A DNA stretch of 44,995 nt, taken from positions 1 through 44,995 of the IMG/VR virus record IMGVR_UViG_3300033182_000902; one strand, given 5' to 3'. The position numbers were made by a program, and so were the translations under genes. The notes under the pieces are model-generated. The model made no database searches, had not been told where the DNA came from, and was given only the letters and a program-made list of their open reading frames with translations. This document shows, piece by piece, positions 39,773-44,995 of the stretch. Source of the stretch: a virus. Numbering within the stretch: position 1 is the first letter of the stretch; every line of letters starts with the position of its first letter.

Positions 39773-42064
39773 TTATGCAACCATCTCAATAAAATTTGAG
39801 AGTAGAACTCGGTTCTGAAGTTTTCCCTTCGTCATCTTGGAGAAGGCCCTCTTCAGCTGTCCCTTGGTTGCATCATCGGAAACTTGCAGAGTCTGTTCTT
39901 TGGTTTCCATGTTGTCGCCACCCTTTATCATGTAGAGGGAAGACCAACCATGGCCGTTTGGAATGACCATGAATCCAGACTGCTTCCAAGACTTCTGAGC
40001 CTTGATCACTTGGTCTGGAGTCTCACAGAAAACAGAATACTCACCAGAAGACACACGGCCACCACGAATGAAAAAGTTCACCACATTGATATCCAGTGAC
40101 TCTCTCAAGTATGTAAGAATCAAACGAGTCATTTCTTTACAGCCATATCTGTCTTCACGCTGATAGGAGTACTGTCTTTTGGTTTTACGATCAGTAATGA
40201 AACACTTCGCCTTTTTCGCAACAAACTTTCCATCTTTGTCAGTCTCCCACTTTATGCCCGATTCAATTCTATGAGTCTCTACATGAATGCCAGGCAGTTC
40301 GTGTTTATTACTAATGTTCCATGCTCTAGAATCAGAAAACCCTTCACCATCAGTCAAGTAAATCAAGTTGACAATATCAACATTGGTACTAGCCTTGAAC
40401 TCAGGCATCAAGGTTCCCATTACAAGGAGTGATTGATTCAAGGGAGTTCCGCCTAATTCCATGTATTCAGGATACGGCACTCTTTGAGAGTAAGAGTAGT
40501 AAAAACGGGAAGACATTGCCATACCCAGAGCAAACATATTCAGAGTTGCCTCATTGAACTCTTTACTCTTCATCTTGGAAGAGAAAACATTCAACAGACT
40601 CACTCTACCGATACACAAGTCACCTCGTTGAATTTTCTTGTGAGTCCAACGGGGCTGATTGTATTTGTCAGTAATGTCTGTTCTAGGATAGTTATCACTG
40701 AACAGATACACCTCAAATGGAATGTTGACTCTCTTACAGAACATCACCAAAATGACCATCTGTTCAATGGTTCCAAGAAGATTAGTCTGCATTGATCCAG
40801 ACCAATCAACAACCATGACCAGACCATGATTCTTGCCATCCTCGGTGACATTCATTTTCTTGAAGATGTTCTCGTTGTACTTGTATGTATGAAGAACATT
40901 TGAGTCAATGATTCCAGTATTAGCAGACCGAGTCCTTGAATGGGCCTCTGCCGCCTTCTTCATTTCAAACTCTTTGACCAGATAGTCAATGACTTTCTTG
41001 TTATTTTTACGGAATTCAATGAAGTACTTTCGGGCAACTTCAATGGGTTCAGATGAATACCTATGATTTTTCCAGAAAGTATCATCAGATTGAACCATTT
41101 CGGTAGTGAACTGCTTATAGTAATCACTGATTCTCTGTTGGAGAACATTGTGGGGAACTATGATGTTATCAAGGTTTGCCTCTGGGAAGTAGGCATAGAA
41201 AACCTCGGTCTCACCAGAGTCTTCAACCAACTCATTCTCTCGGCTACGAAAGTTGTCGTCAGTCATTGAAGACGGCCCTTCTCCACCCTCAGACCCTGAG
41301 CCAGGGCTATCTGAACCCTCTTCAGACTCACCATCTTCTGAATCAGACTCATCTTCGTTACCACTATTCATCTTTTTTTGTTTGGTAGTCTCAGAAGACT
41401 GACCACTACCAGATGAATTCTCATCGTCCTGCTCAACCATCTCCATTGACTCTCCATCATCACCATTCAGTTCATCAAACATATGTTCAGACTGATCAGT
41501 GAAAGATTCTTCTGTCTTAGAGTACTCATACAGGTCTTCTGCCAGTTTGACGACATCAGACCAAGTCAGCGTATTTGCAGTACGATCAACAAAGACCATT
41601 TCCTCTGCAGAGAACTGAATATCATGAATAGATCCACCTTTGAAGTACAGGTTGATCCGATCAATCAAGGGCAGTTCGTTGACATCATATCCATTGATAC
41701 CAAAAAAGTCTTTACGAACCAGTTCAAGATACCCTTGAGAAAAAGAACGGCGACCGCCAGGGTACTTGTCTTTGACTTTACGTTCAATCCGTGCGTCCTC
41801 AATGACGTTGAGGAATGACTTGAACCCAGCACCTTTCTCAGTGACAGACTTGTGCCATCCTTCTTCAGGTGTGTACAAGGCATGACCAACTTCATGGAGA
41901 ACCAAGAGATCGTACAGGTCATTACCCATCTCTTTCCAGATTGGGAGTCTCAGAATACGATTCTTTACGTCAAAAGAGGCAGTCTGATAGTTTCCATGCT
42001 CTACGGTGAGATTTTCTGTAGCCAGGAGTTTGGCCAGATTTGACTTGGAAGATGCTTGTGACAT
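39773..42064 (-). CDS. HExxH peptidase-like and VWA-domain protein (CobT-like), 763 aa
   Basis: Residues 57-61 form HEVGH within VLHEVGHALYTP, the zinc motif of gluzincin-type peptidases. A very acidic, Ser-rich segment (about 205-290) links it to a C-terminal VWA domain starting near 415 with the MIDAS motif DWSGSMQTN and later a TDGEGFSDSR loop. CobT and MoxR-partner proteins have the same acidic linker plus VWA layout. With the adjacent AAA+ ATPase it probably forms a metal- and ATP-dependent complex that remodels or loads a target. Whether the HExxH is proteolytic is untested. It has its own promoter with an inverted repeat. Confidence 0.87.
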   Translation of the reverse strand: MSQASSKSNLAKLLATENLTVEHGNYQTASFDVKNRILRLPIWKEMGNDLYDLLVLHEVGHALYTPEEGWHKSVTEKGAGFKSFLNVIEDARIERKVKDKYPGGRRSFSQGYLELVRKDFFGINGYDVNELPLIDRINLYFKGGSIHDIQFSAEEMVFVDRTANTLTWSDVVKLAEDLYEYSKTEESFTDQSEHMFDELNGDDGESMEMVEQDDENSSGSGQSSETTKQKKMNSGNEDESDSEDGESEEGSDSPGSGSEGGEGPSSMTDDNFRSRENELVEDSGETEVFYAYFPEANLDNIIVPHNVLQQRISDYYKQFTTEMVQSDDTFWKNHRYSSEPIEVARKYFIEFRKNNKKVIDYLVKEFEMKKAAEAHSRTRSANTGIIDSNVLHTYKYNENIFKKMNVTEDGKNHGLVMVVDWSGSMQTNLLGTIEQMVILVMFCKRVNIPFEVYLFSDNYPRTDITDKYNQPRWTHKKIQRGDLCIGRVSLLNVFSSKMKSKEFNEATLNMFALGMAMSSRFYYSYSQRVPYPEYMELGGTPLNQSLLVMGTLMPEFKASTNVDIVNLIYLTDGEGFSDSRAWNISNKHELPGIHVETHRIESGIKWETDKDGKFVAKKAKCFITDRKTKRQYSYQREDRYGCKEMTRLILTYLRESLDINVVNFFIRGGRVSSGEYSVFCETPDQVIKAQKSWKQSGFMVIPNGHGWSSLYMIKGGDNMETKEQTLQVSDDATKGQLKRAFSKMTKGKLQNRVLLSNFIEMVA

Positions 42065-42084
42065 GGTTCCTCTAGGGAAAGGGT

Positions 42085-42130
42085 TTCTCTCTCAACTCAC
42101 ACTACCATAATAAAAGAAATTGAGAGAGAA
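42085..42130. repeat. Inverted repeat flanking the VWA gene promoter -10
   Basis: TTCTCTCTCAA (42085-42095) and TTGAGAGAGAA (42120-42130) are perfect 11-base inverted copies separated by 24 bases containing the -10 box. The right arm abuts the -35. It could be an operator or a leader/promoter structure. Confidence 0.65.
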
Positions 42131-42135
42131 GTCAA
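42107..42135 (-). promoter_or_regulatory. Sigma70-like promoter for the VWA gene
   Basis: Minus strand TTGACT (42135-42130), 17 bases, TATTAT (42112-42107), ending 43 bases before the ATG at 42064. Confidence 0.75.
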
Positions 42136-42164
42136 CAAAAAAGATCACCTGAAATATCAAGGTA

Positions 42165-42416
42165 TTAGAGTTCTACCAGTGATGTCCTCCAATCACCCAG
42201 CTCTTCGGAAAGAATGTGATAGGGGGAACTGGTCTTTGGACTGATCAACAGAACATCACCCTCATTGACATCCCACATATCGCAAGGAACAGGATTCTTG
42301 TTAGTTCCAAAATCAAGGAAAGGACGATTCTCATACGCATAAGTTGCACCATTTGCATCTCGTGCAATGTACTTGTATCGTGAAGGAAGTACAGCTTTTA
42401 CATCAACAATCTTCAT
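42165..42416 (-). CDS. Hypothetical protein, 83 aa
   Basis: The ATG at 42416 (MKIVDVKAVLPSRYKYIARD) is preferred over 42443, which would overlap the neighbour by 41 bases. The product is a small beta-rich domain: KYIARDANGATYAYENRPFL, then MWDVNEGDVLLISPKTSSP. It resembles an OB or SH3-like barrel in pattern, though no family is recognised. It ends the tRNA-side transcription unit before the VWA promoter. Confidence 0.7.
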   Translation of the reverse strand: MKIVDVKAVLPSRYKYIARDANGATYAYENRPFLDFGTNKNPVPCDMWDVNEGDVLLISPKTSSPYHILSEELGDWRTSLVEL

Positions 42417-42687
42417 TATCATTCTCGGGGTATTCATTATCAATATCAGAGATGAACTGATTCATGTAGCCAATCAATTCATCAGTTAGTTCCTCAGACA
42501 AAATTCCATTGAACAGTCTTTGGAGAGTAGAGCGGTCATTCACCAAATCTACAACTTCACTATACATGAATCTATGAAATAAGTCAAGAGACCACCAGCA
42601 AGAAAGTACCTGATCGTCTTTTCCATCTAATCCATTAGATTCTCTATAGGTGTAGAATTCACTATTAGACCATCTTGAGTAGCTCAT
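42403..42687 (-). CDS. Hypothetical protein, 94 aa
   Basis: Starts MSYSRWSNSEFYTYRESNGL with GGAG four bases upstream, and has QVLSCWWSLDLFHRFMYSEV followed by an acidic helical end (ELTDELIGYMNQFISDIDNE). Aromatic-rich N-terminus and acidic C-terminus. Unrecognised. It overlaps the previous gene by four bases and the next by 14. Confidence 0.7.
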   Translation of the reverse strand: MSYSRWSNSEFYTYRESNGLDGKDDQVLSCWWSLDLFHRFMYSEVVDLVNDRSTLQRLFNGILSEELTDELIGYMNQFISDIDNEYPENDNEDC

Positions 42688-42986
42688 CGTTCTCCGATTC
42701 CAGATGCATTCTTCTTACCTGCCTCTTTCCAATCCTCTCGGTTAGGCATATAAGTGTATCCCATCTTATTTGCAATCTGACCTACTTGATTCTGTTTCTT
42801 CTGAATCTCTTCTTGTGCACGAATCTCTCGTTCAGCCATATCACCATCGTAGGTTCGTTTTGGTTTGACCGTATCCCAGTTGTCTCGTTTCATCATTCGT
42901 TCAAGAAACGTGTCAGGAATCATCTCAATATCCCTTCGTGCAGGTGTCATGAGCCTGTGGTCTGTCTGTTTCACTATTGTATCCAT
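42684..42986 (-). CDS. Hypothetical protein, 100 aa
   Basis: Begins MDTIVKQTDHRLMTPARRD. The middle is a charged helix (GDMAEREIRAQEEIQKKQNQ) and the end reads GYTYMPNREDWKEAGKKNAS. No domain is recognised. It is the first protein gene after the tRNAs, 21 bases downstream of the tRNA-Thr CCA end, so it probably rides on the tRNA promoter. Confidence 0.7.
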   Translation of the reverse strand: MDTIVKQTDHRLMTPARRDIEMIPDTFLERMMKRDNWDTVKPKRTYDGDMAEREIRAQEEIQKKQNQVGQIANKMGYTYMPNREDWKEAGKKNASGIGER

Positions 42987-43007
42987 GATATATCTCTAAG
43001 TGAGGAG

Positions 43008-43083
43008 TGGAGCTGCTTATCAGATTTGAACTGATGACCTACACCCTACCAAGGTGTTGCTCTACCAACTGAGCTAAAGCAGC
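43008..43083 (-). tRNA. tRNA-Thr (anticodon GGT)
   Basis: The minus strand folds as a full cloverleaf: acceptor GCTGCTT/AAGCAGC, D arm GCTCAGTTGGTAGAGC, anticodon arm ACACC-TTGGTAG-GGTGT with GGT at 34-36, and T arm ATCAG-TTCAAAT-CTGAT. The 3' CCA is encoded at 43010-43008. It reads ACC and ACU codons. Confidence 0.92.
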
Positions 43084-43090
43084 TAGATTA

Positions 43091-43176
43091 TGGTGCCCCT
43101 GCGTGGAATTGAACCACATGCCGTCCACCCAACTCTTACGGAAAAGCTTAGAAGGCTTCTGTCAGGAAACAGGGGC
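43091..43176 (-). tRNA. tRNA-like gene, probable Arg (anticodon TCT), atypical D arm
   Basis: Acceptor GCCCCTG pairs with CAGGGGC, followed by A and an encoded CCA (43093-43091). The T arm is TGTGG-TTCAATT-CCACG. The best anticodon arm is GAAGC-CTTCTAA-GCTTT, giving TCT (Arg, AGA codons). Only about eight bases remain for the D arm, and 24 bases between anticodon and T arms can form CCGT/ACGG, a long variable arm. It may be a functional odd tRNA or a decayed one. Confidence 0.6.
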
Positions 43177-43212
43177 ATAGTCACTGAGATACTTCTCAAT
43201 CACTTACTATCT

Positions 43213-43241
43213 ATAATAGATGATTTGATTCTTTTTGTCAA
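43213..43241 (-). promoter_or_regulatory. Consensus sigma70-like promoter for the tRNAs
   Basis: Minus strand TTGACA (43241-43236), exactly 17 bases, TATTAT (43218-43213). The first tRNA begins 37 bases after the -10. It is among the best promoters in the window. Confidence 0.82.
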
Positions 43242-43262
43242 GAGAAATTTATTGGGGGATTA

Positions 43263-43397
43263 TTACAAATTAACAGCAACGATATTATACACTATAAACA
43301 TCCACAACACAACCCCTGTGAAGTTCAAAAAGATTGTGGTGAGTTTAGATGGTTTATATCCATTATAATAAGGTTGCTTTTTCAATTTTTCAAACAT
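43263..43397 (-). CDS. Small membrane protein, 44 aa
   Basis: An ATG at 43397, overlapping the stop region of the upstream gene by eight bases, encodes MFEKLKKQPYYNGYKPSKLT and then one hydrophobic stretch (TTIFLNFTGVVLWMFIVYNI) that spans a membrane once, followed by AVNL and TAA. The positive N-terminus predicts an inside N-terminus. GATAGAAG before the ATG is a weak ribosome site. Role unknown; small single-span phage proteins often modify host membranes or act in lysis. Confidence 0.62.
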   Translation of the reverse strand: MFEKLKKQPYYNGYKPSKLTTIFLNFTGVVLWMFIVYNIVAVNL

Positions 43398-43611
43398 CTT
43401 CTATCTCAATCTCATAGTCTAAATTGTGGGTTGTAATCGTATCTGTCTCATGGTCATACGAAATCATTACTTGGTCGGGATGTTCTTGAATCCATTCTTT
43501 AAAATCCGACAGTTTATCAAAATAACCTTTTTCCATCCACTCTGATTCATCCAATTCTAAAGTGTGTGTGTCTTCAACCAGATGTGTCTCTCTGATTGTT
43601 ATTCTGAGCAT
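43390..43611 (-). CDS. Hypothetical protein, 73 aa
   Basis: Starts MLRITIRETHLVEDTHTLEL. It is acidic with a beta-rich first part and a DFKEWIQEHPDQ helix, ending YEIEIEDV. No family is recognised. The ribosome site is poor. It lies downstream of the pstS terminator, so a promoter of its own is expected; GATAAATA at 43679-43672 is a weak late-type candidate but lies before the terminator. Confidence 0.65.
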   Translation of the reverse strand: MLRITIRETHLVEDTHTLELDESEWMEKGYFDKLSDFKEWIQEHPDQVMISYDHETDTITTHNLDYEIEIEDV

Positions 43612-43637
43612 ATAGGTACTCGTACTAAAAAGGAAAG

Positions 43638-43662
43638 AAAAGGGATTCCAGAACGGAATCCC
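43638..43662 (-). terminator. Intrinsic terminator after pstS
   Basis: GGGATTCC and GGAATCCC form an eight-pair stem with a GTTCT loop, followed on the minus strand by TTTTCTTT. It begins 18 bases beyond the pstS stop. Confidence 0.82.
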
Positions 43663-43680
43663 CTAAAAGAAGTATTTATC

Positions 43681-44625
43681 TTATTTTACAGCAAGACGAA
43701 CTTTGGCAAGAGTTTTACTATCAAGAGGAACTAAGCCAGCATCACCAAGATAACCATACTCTCCAACTGCTGCTTCTGAAGTATACTCGTTCATGAACTC
43801 TTGAAAGCCAGGAACGATATTTCTATGTTCGCCTTTGGCATAAACATACAATGGACGACTGATGGGATATTCATAGGATTGAATGGTATCCAAAGAAATG
43901 GTAACTCCTTCAATCACTGCTCCTTGAATTCTATCTTGATTCTGGTCTAGGAAAGAGAATCCGAAAATACCAAATGCTTCTTTATCGGCAACAAGACGAT
44001 TCACAATGAGAGTGTCATTCTCGCCCGCCTCTTCAACAGCACCGTCTTCACGGAACAAAGCACAATGCTTTTTATTTGCTTTCTTGACTGCCTTATCACA
44101 ACCGTCAACCATCACCAACTCATTCCAAGCATCTCGTGTTCCAGAGGTTGGAGGTGGTGCGAGAATGACGATTTTCTGATGAGGAAACTTAGGATTGATT
44201 TCGTCCCAATAAGTTGGTTTTGGACCTTTCTCTGCCATTGCCATCCAAAGTTCATGTCTCGTGACCTCAAACTTTGGACCGTCAACACTGTTAGAGAAAG
44301 CGATTCCATCATTTCCAACTGGAATCTCAATAATGTCTTTGACACCATTTGAAGCACAAAGTTCTACCTCACTTTTCTTGATAGCACGAGAGGCATTGGT
44401 GAAATCTGGATGTTTCACACCAACCCCCGCGCAAAATAATTTCATCCCACCGCCTGTTCCTGTGGATTCAACGATAGGAGTAGGAAATCCTTGATTACCA
44501 AGTTTTTCTGCTACGATTGTAGTGAATGGATAAACCGTTGATGAACCAACGATTGTGATTTTGTCTCTTGCGAATGCTGCGGTAGCGATTAAACTTGCGG
44601 CAGCAATAGTAATAAGTTTTTTCAT
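43681..44625 (-). CDS. pstS: PstS phosphate-binding periplasmic protein
   Basis: A Sec signal peptide (MKKLITIAAASLIATAAFA) precedes a 295-residue substrate-binding protein. Phosphate-site motifs are visible: IVGSSTVYPF, ESTGTGGGMKLF, NASRAIKKSE and PTSGTRDAWNE. PstS captures phosphate for the host Pst ABC transporter. Phage copies are frequent in phosphate-poor seawater and are thought to keep phosphate uptake going during infection. It overlaps a small secreted-protein gene by four bases and ends at an intrinsic terminator. No Pho box could be identified upstream within the window. Confidence 0.94.
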   Translation of the reverse strand: MKKLITIAAASLIATAAFARDKITIVGSSTVYPFTTIVAEKLGNQGFPTPIVESTGTGGGMKLFCAGVGVKHPDFTNASRAIKKSEVELCASNGVKDIIEIPVGNDGIAFSNSVDGPKFEVTRHELWMAMAEKGPKPTYWDEINPKFPHQKIVILAPPPTSGTRDAWNELVMVDGCDKAVKKANKKHCALFREDGAVEEAGENDTLIVNRLVADKEAFGIFGFSFLDQNQDRIQGAVIEGVTISLDTIQSYEYPISRPLYVYAKGEHRNIVPGFQEFMNEYTSEAAVGEYGYLGDAGLVPLDSKTLAKVRLAVK

Positions 44626-44897
44626 TTATCTCCTTTTTTACATTTATTTGCTAATAATTTTAAATTTTGCTTACCTAACCAAGATATTTCATCTTGTTTC
44701 CATTTGGTAAAATAAATATCAAACCATTCTTTTGAACGATTTTGCTGGAACCAATTCAACATACAATTACAAATGGCAACCTCTCTATATTTGCTGCATT
44801 CTGCAATGTAATCTTTGGTTTCAGATTCATTCAGTTTCCAACTACCTTGCGCTGAGGTAGCAATTACACTAGCTAGTAGTAAAAACCAAACTCTCAT
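44622..44897 (-). CDS. Small secreted protein with cysteines, 91 aa
   Basis: The ATG at 44897 (or 44900, one codon earlier) begins a signal peptide, MRVWFLLLASVIATSAQG, with likely cleavage after Ala-Gln-Gly. The mature 73 residues have four cysteines (AECSKY, AICNCML, NKCKK), suiting disulphides in the periplasm, and a basic end. GAGAG precedes. It is translationally coupled to pstS by ATGA, so it may act with phosphate binding in the periplasm. I do not recognise it from any family. The longer frame to 44966 lacks a signal peptide at its start and is rejected. Confidence 0.75.
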   Translation of the reverse strand: MRVWFLLLASVIATSAQGSWKLNESETKDYIAECSKYREVAICNCMLNWFQQNRSKEWFDIYFTKWKQDEISWLGKQNLKLLANKCKKGDK

Positions 44898-44982
44898 CAT
44901 GCTCTCTTTTTTTAATCTTATCCATCCAGTAGCGACCCATCGGATAAGTTTCAATGCCTGGATCATACCAATCTCGTTTCAT
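44869..44982 (-). CDS. 37-aa ORF at the window edge, possibly partial
   Basis: From ATG at 44982 the frame reads MKRDWYDPGIETYPMGRYWM and ends in TAG at 44869, overlapping the signal-peptide gene by 29 bases. The frame is also open from the ATG to the window edge, so this may be the C-terminus of a longer gene. The aromatic-rich sequence and CAGG before the ATG give modest support. Confidence 0.5.
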   Translation of the reverse strand: MKRDWYDPGIETYPMGRYWMDKIKKREHDESLVFTTS

Positions 44983-44995
44983 TACCTGAAACGGC

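Noticed and set aside
38523-42064. Cobalamin biosynthesis role for the CobS- and CobT-like genes
   Set aside because: No other cobalamin genes are in the window, and the AAA+/VWA pairing is shared by MoxR-type chaperones, so the family name should not be taken as function.
43091-43176. tmRNA fragment, because of the reduced D arm
   Set aside because: No tag-reading frame or tmRNA 5' signature is present, and the anticodon-type loop and 86-base length fit a tRNA better.

Overview
The window is a stretch of a T4-like marine myovirus genome. All credible genes lie on the minus strand, packed with 1 to 14 base gaps or ATGA-type overlaps, and transcription runs from high to low coordinates. The T4 core replication set is recognisable from motifs: gp45 clamp, gp44 and gp62 clamp loader, RegA, gp43 polymerase, UvsX and gp41 helicase. 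Accessory genes typical of marine T4-like phages accompany it: CobS-like AAA+ ATPase, VWA protein, Hsp20, ClpS, PstS, peroxiredoxin, 2OG-Fe(II) oxygenase and glycosyltransferases. No photosynthesis gene is seen, so the host may be a heterotroph such as an alphaproteobacterium. The host cannot be decided from this window.

Right to left (order of transcription). 42.1-45.0 kb: PstS, small secreted and membrane proteins, a consensus sigma70-like promoter feeding two tRNA genes, and three small genes. 36.9-42.1 kb: a large HExxH/VWA protein, a CobS-like ATPase with a very strong terminator, a peroxiredoxin and a GT-A glycosyltransferase. 30.1-36.9 kb: the clamp, clamp loader, RegA and dUTPase operon. 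Between gp44 and gp62 it carries a cytosine methyltransferase, a TET/JBP dioxygenase, a TET-associated glycosyltransferase and a GT9-like protein, which reads as a DNA cytosine hypermodification pathway. 27.5-30.1 kb: Hsp20, small genes, a tagged protein and an M15 endolysin. 20.8-27.5 kb: gp43, UvsX, gp41, 2OG oxygenase and ClpS.

7.4-20.8 kb: a late region headed by an exact TATAAATA box. Twelve full-length proteins here, a separate 31-codon ORF and one more gene at 28.0-28.7 kb start with a ten-residue sequence of the form M-K-x-F/Y-x-x-F/Y-hydrophobic-x-E. It is nearly identical to the capsid targeting sequence of T4 internal proteins, which the gp21 protease cuts after Glu10. The tagged proteins include a nucleotidyltransferase, a J-domain protein, three tandem paralogues, a further pair of paralogues and several unknowns. 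I read this as an unusually large set of internal head proteins injected with the DNA.

0-7.4 kb: virion structural genes, including an acidic protein, beta-rich repeat proteins and conserved hypotheticals, with a terminator and a structured RNA leader at 4.63-4.73 kb.

Sigma70-like promoters (TTGACA or TTGACT, 16-17 bases, TATAAT-like) precede uvsX, gp43, gp45, cobS, the VWA gene and the tRNAs, fitting early or middle expression. The structural and tagged genes show late-type boxes. The only stretch without a long gene (42,987-43,389) holds the tRNAs, their promoter and a 44-residue membrane ORF.
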